Positions 15,833 through 24,700 of a stretch of 28,473 bases of DNA are shown piece after piece. The stretch comes from DAOTWY01 sp003696565 (lineage in GTDB: Bacteria > Chloroflexota > Anaerolineae > Aggregatilineales > Phototrophicaceae). The first letter of the stretch is position 1, and each line of letters begins with the position of its first letter. Below the pieces are notes generated by a model. It was not told the origin of the DNA, ran no database searches, and saw only the letters and a program-made list of their open reading frames with translations. The stretch spans positions 1 through 28,473 of the forward strand of contig DAOTWY010000016.1 of NCBI GenBank assembly GCA_034435635.1, in the 5' to 3' direction. A program made the position numbers and the translations under genes.

Positions 15833-16952
15833 CTGGGTTGGTTAAAACATACATACGGAACACTGGCGGTTCAATACTGAGCGAATTCGAGTCTTTGTCT
15901 ACTCTTAGCAGCCGCTTTTGTACGAGAATAGCAACAGCGTTCTCTGTTTCTGTGTTGCTACTATATTCTGTTAGGCGTGCAACGGCTTTAAGCACATAAC
16001 GTTCTACATCAGTTAAACTAGACCAGAGTGTCTTGCATTCATCCCGAATAGGCCGGCGCAACGCGAGGCGGCGCAACGCCTCATCATTCATCATATTGAT
16101 TGCATCAAGCGTGCCGATAGCATCTAGCTGACGGAAACCAGAGCGCAACAACCCAGCATAACGTCCGGTCGCCCACATCAAAAAGCGAATAACCTCATCA
16201 GAATATTGCTTTTGGTTACGCTCCATAAGGTTTTGCACCATACGATAAGCATCGGTTTCATTGTAAGGACCAACATATAAAACGTTATCGTTGAATAACT
16301 CACTAAATGGTTCAATCTCCAGAGGGTTAATCCCATAATGATTGATTAACAAAGGTAACGGCGCACGAGTAAAAGTCAAGTAACTTAGTTGCCGCTTATT
16401 GGCATCCCGTAAACCACGTAAAGTCTGGAAAAACTTAACAGGTAGATTTTTAAGCATGTCTTCAAATTCATCGAACATGAAGACAATCCGCACACCGCGG
16501 CGCATAAAAAAATCTAATCCAAGTTCAAAATAACGCAACCCCATATAAGCATAGAGTGGGTTTGTGCCATCTTGCAGGGCTTGATAAGTGTCATAAAATC
16601 GCTGTGCCTCATCACGTCCCAGAATATCAAAGGGATAAAACGCCATAAATAAGCGATGCATCATCAACTCGTAACCAGCCCAGCAACGTATCTGTTCCAC
16701 ATCAGAGCCGCTGTTTGGTAGTGGTCCAAGCATGGCAGGGTCAATAATAATCGCTTTAAAGTCATCCTCTTTGGTGATATTCATATACGCTTGCTGCGTT
16801 TGTGGGTCTGCTAGATGCTGGAGCAAATTAGACTTCCCCACACTACCCACGCCCACTAACGAGCAGGAATCCCCAGCACGCCAGCGTTGCATAACATAAC
16901 TAACTTCTTCTTTACGAAAATCTGGCGGTTGCTTGCGAGTCCGTTGCGTCAT
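15822..16952 (-). CDS. P-loop ATPase with C-terminal winged-helix-like region
   Basis: A 376-residue AAA/STAND-type ATPase. Walker A is GVGSVGKS (34-41), and Walker B is RIVFMFDEFEDM with Asp161-Glu162. A sensor-like TRAPLP segment follows near residue 220. The last ~90 residues (from about ECKTLWSSLTDVERYVLKAV) look like a small winged helix, as in MSP-type archaeal ATPases and related bacterial signalling ATPases. The substrate or partner is unknown; a role as a regulatory switch is inference only. AAGGGG precedes the ATG by about eight bases. It is probably co-expressed with the IMPACT-family gene downstream. Confidence 0.72.
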   Translation of the reverse strand: MTQRTRKQPPDFRKEEVSYVMQRWRAGDSCSLVGVGSVGKSNLLQHLADPQTQQAYMNITKEDDFKAIIIDPAMLGPLPNSGSDVEQIRCWAGYELMMHRLFMAFYPFDILGRDEAQRFYDTYQALQDGTNPLYAYMGLRYFELGLDFFMRRGVRIVFMFDEFEDMLKNLPVKFFQTLRGLRDANKRQLSYLTFTRAPLPLLINHYGINPLEIEPFSELFNDNVLYVGPYNETDAYRMVQNLMERNQKQYSDEVIRFLMWATGRYAGLLRSGFRQLDAIGTLDAINMMNDEALRRLALRRPIRDECKTLWSSLTDVERYVLKAVARLTEYSSNTETENAVAILVQKRLLRVDKDSNSLSIEPPVFRMYVLTNPDES

Positions 16953-16980
16953 AAGAACACCCCTTTATGATGAATGACTG

Positions 16981-17002
16981 ATCCCCACCAGGCGGTGGGG
17001 AT
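16981..17002 (-). other. Perfect 9-bp hairpin in the ATPase gene leader
   Basis: ATCCCCACC (16981-16989) and GGTGGGGAT (16994-17002) form a perfect stem with a 4-base loop, 28 bases before the ATPase start on the leftward strand. There is no T-run after it in either direction, so it is not an ordinary terminator. It could stabilise RNA or affect translation. Confidence 0.5.
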
Positions 17003-17015
17003 ATATGTTAAATAA

Positions 17016-17040
17016 GATAACGTTGTTAGACTTCGTTATC
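17016..17040 (-). terminator. Weak hairpin after the YhhQ-type gene
   Basis: GATAACG (17016-17022) pairs with CGTTATC (17034-17040). On the leftward strand it is followed by a moderately T-rich stretch (TTATTT). It sits 13 bases past the transporter stop. The stem is AT-rich, so termination would be inefficient. Confidence 0.35.
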
Positions 17041-17053
17041 ATTTTAGCATATT

Positions 17054-17740
17054 TCAGTTAAAGAGTTCATTGAGTGCAAAGGGGTTGAAGTTGGTGTTGT
17101 AATCATAGACATCCACACCTTCTTCACGCTTAAGCCATGTGACAATGCGATATGTGATAGGCGTAAATAGCACCTCAATGGCAACTTTAAGCAAATAAGT
17201 TGACCAAAAAGCTGTCCATAATGTGCCAGCGGAAAAAATTCCAGCAAATGCAATAAGCAGAAACGTTGCCGTATCAACAGCTTGCCCAGCGATAGTACTA
17301 CCAATCGTACGTGACCAAAGTGTGCGTCCCTGCGTCCAGATTTTCATCTTTGCTAGCACATAACTATTGGTAAATTCCCCGGCAAAGTAAGCGATAAGAC
17401 TAGCTAATAAAATACGTGGGGTTTGCCCTAAAATTGCTGCAAAGCTGTCCTGCAAGTCATATTCTGGTGCAGGGGGGGCAACCACCACAAATTGAAAAGA
17501 CACTGCCGCGACTAACATCCAGAAAAAGCCCGTATAGATGACACGTCGGCTGGCTTTATAGCCATAGACCTCTGTGAGAATATCTCCAAAGATATAGGCT
17601 AATGGAAACAACAATGTCCCACCATCAGTGATGATAGGTCCGAGTTGGACTAATTTTGTTGCGGAAATGTTGCTGATAATCAGCGTTGCAACAATAGCAG
17701 CGGTAATAAACCCAAGATGTTTGAATTGTTTTTCTTGCAT
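17054..17740 (-). CDS. yhhQ: Queuosine precursor transporter (YhhQ/VUT family)
   Basis: A 228-residue polytopic membrane protein with about six hydrophobic segments. ISNISATKLVQLG, then FPLAYIFGDILTEVYGYKASRR near residues 46-67, is diagnostic of the YhhQ/VUT family, which takes up queuosine precursors (preQ0/preQ1 or queuine) for tRNA modification. The later GEFTNSYVLAKMK, SRTIGSTIAGQAVDTATF and LKVAIEVLFTPITYRIV fit as well. The leader carries a preQ1-I-type riboswitch whose pseudoknot covers the Shine-Dalgarno AGGAG (17750-17754), which independently supports a queuosine role. No other queuosine genes are in the window, so the cell may rely on salvage or encode synthesis elsewhere. Confidence 0.92.
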   Translation of the reverse strand: MQEKQFKHLGFITAAIVATLIISNISATKLVQLGPIITDGGTLLFPLAYIFGDILTEVYGYKASRRVIYTGFFWMLVAAVSFQFVVVAPPAPEYDLQDSFAAILGQTPRILLASLIAYFAGEFTNSYVLAKMKIWTQGRTLWSRTIGSTIAGQAVDTATFLLIAFAGIFSAGTLWTAFWSTYLLKVAIEVLFTPITYRIVTWLKREEGVDVYDYNTNFNPFALNELFN

Positions 17741-17749
17741 GATTAAACA

Positions 17750-17789
17750 CTCCTGTTTTGGTTATGAAGCCGGGTTACCAGGCACCAGC
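17750..17789 (-). promoter_or_regulatory. preQ1-I riboswitch (translational)
   Basis: Reading leftward, GCTGG (17789-17785) pairs with CCGGC (17773-17769) as P1. Within its loop, CCTG (17782-17779) pairs with CAGG (17755-17752) as P2, giving an H-type pseudoknot. The loop end GTAACCC and the A-rich tail ACCAAAACAGG closely match the known preQ1-I aptamer of Thermoanaerobacter tengcongensis as I recall it. P2 uses bases of the Shine-Dalgarno AGGAG, nine bases before the transporter ATG, so bound preQ1 should block translation. Confidence 0.75.
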
Positions 17790-17821
17790 AGATTGGCTAA
17801 TTTTAACGACAAACTAGAAAT

Positions 17822-17846
17822 AAAAAACCCTGGAAATTAACCAGGG
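17822..17846 (-). terminator. Intrinsic terminator after the SH3-like protein gene
   Basis: On the leftward strand CCCTGG (17846-17841) and CCAGGG (17833-17828) form a stem with a 7-base loop, followed by six T. It separates the SH3-like gene from the riboswitch and the transporter, so the transporter should have its own start site; a lone TAAAAT (17805-17800) is the only -10 candidate seen. Confidence 0.85.
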
Positions 17847-17878
17847 CTTGTGTTTCGAAATCGAACGTATAGACTACA

Positions 17879-19285
17879 TCACCCACCAACAGCAGGCACT
17901 AACGTTAAATCACCAGCAATAGAAACAAAGTTAGCTTGTACCCAACCGAATCCAATCGGTGTATTCAATTGCACCCAGCTGCCGTCTGTGGTGCGCGCTA
18001 CAACATTGGTTTCCAATGGACCAGAAACAACGCCAATTACACCAGAGCCAGGGTTAGGTGCGGCATATAACGTAATAGCATTTGTGATATTTGCCATCGG
18101 GCGTGCCAACATTCCAACAGCATCACGAATAACCGGCAATCCTCTACCATTCCCACGGAAAACAGCAAACTCACTATTCAACCACCCTTGCCCAAATGTA
18201 CCCCGGACAAGATACCAAACGCCATCTGGCGCAAAGCCGATTACGTCTAGCCGTGTACCACCGGGAACAGTTGCAACAACAGTGTACTGAGACCCAGGAC
18301 CACTGCGAATATTCAAATAGCCAGTGTTCACAATAACCCAGGCTGGTGAGCGAGGAACAAATGTTTGTGTTGTTGTTTGACCATCGGCAGGATTATTAGT
18401 AATGGTTGCGATATTGCCACCAGATTCACAATAATCAGAAGCGACATCTTCGCGAACACGTGTATCCAATTGAGAAATCCAGCCAGTGCTACCATCTGCC
18501 AGTTCAATTTTAAAGAAGTTATTAAACGCATCAATTAAATACGCTTCACTACCAGCAGGGACAACACGCTCGCCATTAAGTGTTCCAGAGCCATCTGGAC
18601 CAGTTGTTGGGCGAACGTCAACAGTCATAACAACCGCTGTAATATCATTACCACAAGCAAAGGGACGCATAAGTGTTTTTGGTGCTTCTACCCAAACAGT
18701 GCCAATAGATGGAATATTGACTTGATACCAAACAATCCCCTCGGCTGATACTGCTTGTAAAACGGTAAAAATGCGTGTGAGGTCTGGTTCAACATTCGCA
18801 AAAGAGCTGGCACTCATCGTTGGCGCAGTGCGGGTTGGATGCCCCACAATCACAGAAACACCCCACTGACGACCACTCGCATAAGCGGTTGTACGAGTTG
18901 CATCGTCTGATGACGGCACATCCATCATCAAATCAGAGAGATCCAGTTCTGGGGCAGCCACTCGTGGCACATTACGAAAATCACCACGGGCAATAGCATA
19001 CTCAGAGTTTAACCAACCAATGCCGGCAATTGTAGAAACCTGATACCATACGCCATCTCCAGCAGAGCCTAAAACCGGTAGTTCTGTACCGCCAACAACG
19101 GTAATTAGGATGCTATATTGTGTACCGGGACCCGTGCGAATATTAAGGAAGCTTGTGTTGACAATCATAATGGGTGGATTGAATTCAGCACGCTGGTCGG
19201 TTTCAATTTCTTGCGCCGCAGCACCACCAAATACTGATAGCAGTATGGCGATGAGGGCAATTATACGCAATTTAAAAATCATCAT
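17879..19285 (-). CDS. Secreted multi-SH3-like domain protein
   Basis: A 468-residue exported protein. The signal peptide covers about residues 1-24 (basic start, IIALIAILLSVFGG, AAAQ cleavage region). About five SH3b-like units follow: near 38-105 (LNIRTGPGTQYSI, GWLNSEYA), near 130-205 (degenerate), near 210-280, near 318-385 (LNIRSGPGSQYTV, GWLNSEFA) and near 395-465 (ITLYAAPNPGSG, GWVQANF). The first and fourth are nearly identical in their key motifs, which suggests duplication. Such domains bind cell-wall peptides or glycans. No catalytic domain is visible. AGGAGG stands just before the ATG. It lies divergently beside two L,D-transpeptidases, consistent with a cell-envelope function. 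Confidence 0.87.
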   Translation of the reverse strand: MMIFKLRIIALIAILLSVFGGAAAQEIETDQRAEFNPPIMIVNTSFLNIRTGPGTQYSILITVVGGTELPVLGSAGDGVWYQVSTIAGIGWLNSEYAIARGDFRNVPRVAAPELDLSDLMMDVPSSDDATRTTAYASGRQWGVSVIVGHPTRTAPTMSASSFANVEPDLTRIFTVLQAVSAEGIVWYQVNIPSIGTVWVEAPKTLMRPFACGNDITAVVMTVDVRPTTGPDGSGTLNGERVVPAGSEAYLIDAFNNFFKIELADGSTGWISQLDTRVREDVASDYCESGGNIATITNNPADGQTTTQTFVPRSPAWVIVNTGYLNIRSGPGSQYTVVATVPGGTRLDVIGFAPDGVWYLVRGTFGQGWLNSEFAVFRGNGRGLPVIRDAVGMLARPMANITNAITLYAAPNPGSGVIGVVSGPLETNVVARTTDGSWVQLNTPIGFGWVQANFVSIAGDLTLVPAVGG

Positions 19286-19324
19286 TTCCTCCTGGCGACG
19301 TTACGCGGATTGCGCTTTTCACCC

Positions 19325-19377
19325 AAGTATAGCGAAAAAATAAAAATTATGCCTCATATTTGAAGTATAGCGAAAAA
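19325..19377 (-). repeat. Pair of 15-bp direct repeats containing TATACT
   Basis: AAGTATAGCGAAAAA occurs at 19325-19339 and 19363-19377. Read leftward, each copy contains TATACT, a -10-like hexamer, upstream of the SH3-like gene. The upstream copy has TTGCTT 16 bp before it. They may be tandem promoters or a regulator binding pair. No other structure was found in the 213-base gap 19286-19498. Confidence 0.5.
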
Positions 19378-19498
19378 GTCAAATCAAGCAATCCATCCAG
19401 TGTACTAAAGTCGTTGGGTGGGCGTAGGTTAGGCGTTGTTGTTTAGGTCGGCATAAAATGATACGTTAAGACTAAACAAATGTGGGAGTAGAACAGCG

Positions 19499-20497
19499 AT
19501 GAAACGACTATTTATTAGTATTATTTTATGCGGCACATTAAATCTACTTTTGGGGACTGTTTGGGCACAAGGGGGCGCGTCTGATGATCAGATTTATGCT
19601 TATCCCGAACCAGCGGTGACACAGGTAGCAACTAATTATGAGTTAATTGGTGATCGTACTTATCGACGTGTCTTAGAAGCGGCTGAAATTTATGATACCC
19701 CAAATGGGCAAGTGATTGAAACACTTGATGAAGGCTATAATTATGTAACGGTCTGGCAATTTCAGGATGATTGGGCACAAATTGGTGTTGACCGGTGGAT
19801 ACAAACAGAAAAACTAAGTAATGTGGTATATCCATCCGGTTTTGCTGGGGTATTATTACCCGAAGGTGGTTTACCTTATACTGCAGCGTGGATGTTAGTC
19901 AATTTGCGTGCCAGCACAGCCCCAGGCTTAGCACCATCGGATGAAAACCCTCTGTTAAATCGTTACACCAAAATCAATATCTATGCGTCTGTAGAGGTTG
20001 ATGGTTGGCGATGGTATCAAGTAGGGGTTAATCAATGGATTAAGCAGACAAACGTGGCGAAAATTTTACCTGTTACCCGCCCAGAAGGCGTTACAACACA
20101 TCGTTGGGTCAGCATTGATCTATATGAACAAGTGCTAATTGCCTATGAAGGCGATCGTGCAGTATTTGCGACTTTAGTATCATCCGGGCTACCACAATGG
20201 GCAACAAATGAGGGAGTATTTAACATCTGGCTACCTCTGGAACGCACAGATATGAGCGGTTCTGAAGGACAATCGGATTTTTATTATCTGGAAGAAGTCC
20301 CCTGGACAATGTACTTTGACGGCGCAATCGCTTTACATGGTACATATTGGCATAATAGCTTTGGGTTCCGGCATAGTCACGGGTGTGTCAATTTATCAAT
20401 TACAGATGCCAACTGGTTATATAACTTTCTTTCGCCAGAGTGGAACGGTGAAACAGGTGCATCAGTATATGTTTATAGCAGTGGTGAATATCAGTAG
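19499..20497 (+). CDS. Secreted L,D-transpeptidase (YkuD), copy 1
   Basis: A 332-residue exported enzyme that forms or edits peptidoglycan cross-links through a catalytic cysteine. The signal peptide is residues 1-23 (hydrophobic core ISIILCGTLNLLLGTV, AQ cleavage). An SH3-like segment (about 50-105, IYDTPNGQVIETLDEGYN) and a second one (about 115-195) precede the YkuD domain (about 203-330). The active site is HGTYWHNSFGFRHSHGCVN with catalytic Cys296. VSIDLYEQVLIAYEGD opens the catalytic domain, as usual. GGGAG lies ten bases before the ATG. It is followed after 12 bases by a close paralogue, so the two are probably one operon. Confidence 0.92.
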   Translation: MKRLFISIILCGTLNLLLGTVWAQGGASDDQIYAYPEPAVTQVATNYELIGDRTYRRVLEAAEIYDTPNGQVIETLDEGYNYVTVWQFQDDWAQIGVDRWIQTEKLSNVVYPSGFAGVLLPEGGLPYTAAWMLVNLRASTAPGLAPSDENPLLNRYTKINIYASVEVDGWRWYQVGVNQWIKQTNVAKILPVTRPEGVTTHRWVSIDLYEQVLIAYEGDRAVFATLVSSGLPQWATNEGVFNIWLPLERTDMSGSEGQSDFYYLEEVPWTMYFDGAIALHGTYWHNSFGFRHSHGCVNLSITDANWLYNFLSPEWNGETGASVYVYSSGEYQ

Positions 20498-20509
20498 GAA
20501 GAGGTTAAG

Positions 20510-21562
20510 ATGCGACGTTATATTTTAGGAGCAGCGATTCTAATCAGTATGGTTTCCAGTGTGATAGCGAGTGAGCGCGATTGTGCCGAAAACTGCCATG
20601 AACCACAACGATATGGCTTAAGTGCCGAGGTCATAGAAGCATACGATATGCCAGATTTTGAGCAATTAACCGTCAACACAGATTTATTAAATGATCGTTG
20701 GTATATGCGTGTAGATGGTGCAATTGACATCTATGATGCACCAAATGGAAATATCGTCCGGTCAATTGATGCAGGGTTTAATTTTGTGACTGCCCTTGCA
20801 CAAGATGGCGAATGGACACAAATCGGAACAAATGAATGGGTTAGATCAGAGCATTTGACAACTTCTAATCAGATTTTATCTCACTTTACAGGGATTTTTC
20901 TTAACGGCGAATACCCTGAATATCCAGTCGCGTGGATGTTAGTCAATGCTTATCCAAGCAGTGAGCCAGGCGGAGAACCAGATGAATCAAAACCATTGGT
21001 TTATCGTTATACACTTGTCAATATCTTCTCTACTGTTAATGTAGATGGCTGGCAGTGGTATCAAATTGGAGCAAATGATTGGGTTATCCAAACAAATGTC
21101 GCCAAAGTCTTACCAGTTGAACGTCCAGAGGAAATTGAAACGGACAAGTGGGTTAGTATTGATTTATATGAGCAAGTTCTCATTGCATTTGAAGGGGATA
21201 CACCAGTCTTTGCAACGTTAATCTCTAGCGGTTTGCCACGTTGGCCCACCTATGAAGGCATCTTTAATATTTATTTCCGTCAAACACGGCGCAATATGAG
21301 TTGGGGAACCCCTGGAGATGACTTCTATTATATTGAAGAAGTACCTTGGACGATGTTTTTTGATGAAGGGCGTGCTTTACACGGTGCATATTGGCATGAT
21401 GGACTTGGGTATAGGCGAAGTCATGGATGCGTGAATATGTCAATTACAGATGCCCATTGGTTATATAACTGGGTAGCAGACGATATGGAAACACTTGTCT
21501 CCAGAGATGTAGAACCAGAGGGACCCGGTGTATATGTTTATAGCAGTGGTACTTATCGTTAA
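20510..21562 (+). CDS. Secreted L,D-transpeptidase (YkuD), copy 2
   Basis: A 350-residue paralogue of the preceding gene with the same layout: signal peptide (about 1-20, ILGAAILISMVSSVIA), SH3-like segments, then YkuD. The core KWVSIDLYEQVLIAFEGD and the active site HGAYWHDGLGYRRSHGCVN (Cys307) match copy 1 nearly residue for residue, while the N-terminal 60 residues differ and include an extra Cys pair (DCAENCHEP). GAAGAGG precedes the ATG. A strong terminator follows. The pair looks like a tandem duplication with diverged N-terminus. Confidence 0.92.
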   Translation: MRRYILGAAILISMVSSVIASERDCAENCHEPQRYGLSAEVIEAYDMPDFEQLTVNTDLLNDRWYMRVDGAIDIYDAPNGNIVRSIDAGFNFVTALAQDGEWTQIGTNEWVRSEHLTTSNQILSHFTGIFLNGEYPEYPVAWMLVNAYPSSEPGGEPDESKPLVYRYTLVNIFSTVNVDGWQWYQIGANDWVIQTNVAKVLPVERPEEIETDKWVSIDLYEQVLIAFEGDTPVFATLISSGLPRWPTYEGIFNIYFRQTRRNMSWGTPGDDFYYIEEVPWTMFFDEGRALHGAYWHDGLGYRRSHGCVNMSITDAHWLYNWVADDMETLVSRDVEPEGPGVYVYSSGTYR

Positions 21563-21579
21563 ACGCAACTTCACTCAGC

Positions 21580-21614
21580 AAAACCCCGTATAGGAAACTG
21601 ATACGGGGTTTTTT
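21580..21614. terminator. Strong intrinsic terminator after the L,D-transpeptidases
   Basis: CCCCGTAT (21584-21591) pairs with ATACGGGG (21601-21608) around AGGAAACTG, extended by AAAA/TTTT and ending in six T. Confidence 0.92.
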
Positions 21615-21625
21615 AATTAGCCCTA

Positions 21626-21656
21626 TTGACAATTCAGCTCTTTAGGCTTATATAAT
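21626..21656 (+). promoter_or_regulatory. Strong sigma70-type promoter of the RND gene
   Basis: A perfect TTGACA (21626-21631) stands 17 bp before TATATA (21649-21654) and 19 bp before TATAAT (21651-21656). Either -10 predicts a 5' leader of about 105 bases before the ATG at 21770, in which no further structure was recognised. Confidence 0.8.
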
Positions 21657-21769
21657 GAGGGGATGCCTATTTGAGAAAAATTTTTCAAAGTGTTTTAACT
21701 ATTACTACCGATAACTATAACTTTTTACTTTTTCGTCATTAACGTATAACAGATGGAGTAAAACAACCG

Positions 21770-24700
21770 ATGAAATTCATATTCGATATCATAACGCGGC
21801 TCTCGTTGCGATTCCGTTATCTAACGATTGCAATGGTAGTCTTGTTAATGGTGTTGGGGGTGATTTCTTGGACACGCTTAAACCAAGAATTGCTTCCTCC
21901 CATTGAATTACCTCAAACAATTATCTTAGCGCAGACATCTGGCTTAAGCAGTGATCAGGTATTGAACATTGTGACCAGTCGCTTGGAAGACGAGATCATC
22001 CAGATTGATGAAATTATTAACCTGGAATCTCAAACAACAGGCACGTTTGGCGCGTTAATCACAGCATACAACGATTTTGGGCTTGATCAACAAGCGTTAC
22101 AAGCTGACATTCAAGCGGCAGTTGATCGGGTATGGTTGCCTTTACGCCGTATTGAAACCGATACTCCTAGCACATTGTTGGCAGATTTAACGCCGGATGT
22201 CATTGTTTATTTGGCAAGCCAAGATTCCAACTTTTTGTTTCAACTCTCACCAGATGTTTGGGCAAGTCTAAATGACGAGACGGTTGAGCAAGCCTTAGCA
22301 TTTTTAGCTAACCAAACCGATGCACAATCGACCACCACAAACGCCCTGCAACGCCTTGTAGAAAAAGAAGTGGTTCCACAATTAGACACCATACCTGAAG
22401 TTGCACGAATTGAGGTAAGCGGTGGCGAAACACTGCCAGATCAAGAAGATGATGAGCGTACAGAAGCTCCACGTGTCACTTCGACAGATAGTTTATTGTT
22501 GCGTCTTTCACCAGATGTTTGGTCAGTGGTCGCCCCTCGGATAAACGGTTTGTCTGAGTTAAATCAAGAAGCGGTTGACCAGCTGGCAGCCATTCGTGTT
22601 GATGTGCCAACGGTGCCGCCCACCCTACCAGAAAGCTGGGTGCAAGATGCTGACGGCAATATGACACACTTTAACACAGCAGATGATTTATTAGAAATTC
22701 AGACGTTGACGACTTCCGCGGGTGGTGTCTTGAATGAGTTTTATGAAACAGGGCGAATTATAGGCGCACTAGGTCAAACTGATGACCTGACAGTTGAAAC
22801 AGTCCAACGCATGTTGGAAATTGACCCAACAATGGCACAGTATTTTGAGGCAGAGCAACTGACTGCGATGGCTTCAGACGTATTAGAGGTTGTTCTAAAC
22901 GCGGAGATCAGCATTGATCCATTCACGCGCGATGCATTAGCTGCGCGTCAGTTAGCTGAAAGCATCACAGGGGAAGATTCTATCCGTGTTCCCGTTGATT
23001 TACCCAACGAATGGCGTATCCAACCCCCGGAACTTATCACATTCAGTTTCTCCGATATCCCGTTGGCGACATTTTTCGTTTCTAGCACAGGGGATGTTGA
23101 AGCAGCCTTACAAGAAACAATTGAAACAGAATCTGCTGTTACTGAAGCTACTGGAGCGGAAGAAACAGAAACCATAACATCGTCCGATGAAACTGGTGAG
23201 GACGGACCAGCACTGCCTGATGCAATTGCACAAATAGGCAGTATGCTGGGAACTGAACTTGATACCGCTGATGATTTACTGAATGCCATTGTCATCCCTG
23301 CGCCAGTGAATGCGCTATTAGGGGTTGATGAGTTAACTGCTGCTGCACTGCTTAATCTTGTTGTTGAACCGCCAGAGCAACTTGCTGCAATGGGCAATGC
23401 AATGGGTGATCCGGCGGATTTAATTGCTCAGATTAGCCCGGATGTCATCATCTATTTAGCTGAAAATGATGAAACTTTCCTACCAAGTTTATTACCGGGA
23501 GTTTTTGAGCTATTCAACGAAGATGTTCAGGCACTAGATGTTGTAATCGCAGCCAGAGAAAACGCCGTTGTTGATACATCCCCCACTCTCCCAGAGGCGT
23601 GGAATCTACTGGCAAGTCAGCCACAGTTTCAAAATATGCCACTAGAAACAGCGCAAGATTTGTTAGCGTTTGGCAATGCGGCAGAAGTGCTGAACAGTAT
23701 CAATGACAATGTAGGTGATTTTGCAGGGTATGAAGTTCGCTTATTCAGCAGCCTAACGCCAGAGATACTGCGTTACTTTGTGGAACAAGAGCCGGATTTT
23801 TATGAAGCATTAGATCGAGATGTTTTAACAAAGTTCGCCCCAGAAGTTCTAGAAGAGCTTCAAGAGGATGATGCATTCATTGCCGTTTATGATGCTGATG
23901 CTATCCAAGACCTCATTGCAGAAGCAGAAGCTGTTGTTGCAGCAAATGCTATTCCATCCAATGGCAACAACAATAATGGCATTCCAGAAGGTCCGGCATT
24001 AAACCCGGAATGGTTGCAAATTGCTGGGTTTTATAATATGGAGCTGGATACCGCTGACGATCTCATCATGGGAGAGGATTCAGTATATCCTGATGCAGGG
24101 GCGTTAATTAACAGCTTGTACCAAAACCCACAAGGTGCAAACTTTGCTCCACAACTGTTAGGCAATCTACCGGAAGATGCTGTAGCATTCATCCTGGAAA
24201 ATGAGCCAACTGCGTTTAACAGCTTAACAGCACGTGCGCTACAAGATGTTCCAGATAACATCATGGCGTTGTTGCCAGAAGCACTGCAACAGCGTAAGGA
24301 AGAAGGTAGTGACATCTTTGTCCCAACAGCTCAGCTAACCCGCACAAATGGTAACGACAGTTTATTTGTGACTGTGTATAAAACAGCAGAAGCCAATACA
24401 GTGACGACCTTCTCCGCTGTTGAAGAGTTAATGGAAAAGCTGGATGAGGCAGATGAAAACATTGAGATCGGCATTGTATTTGAACAATCAAGTTTTGTTG
24501 AGCAATCTGTTGAAGGGGTTGCCCGAGAAGGTTCATTAGGTGCGGTGTTTGCCGTTATTATCATCCTCATCTTCCTGAGTGGCGGAACATGGAATTTACG
24601 TGGTCGTCGCCTAACCGGGGCGATTATGGGCGCGTTGTTCCTAGGCTTGTTGTTGTTGTTAGTGGCGAGCAATCTTGATGCAGCCGGCAACGACTGGGGT

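Noticed and set aside
17850..18290. 146-residue forward ORF opposite the SH3-like gene
   Set aside because: Pro/Thr-rich antisense shadow of a secreted protein with a clear signal peptide and SH3 motifs.
22948..23397. 149-residue reverse-strand ORF inside the RND gene
   Set aside because: Ser/Ala-rich shadow of the repeat region on the other strand, without start signals.
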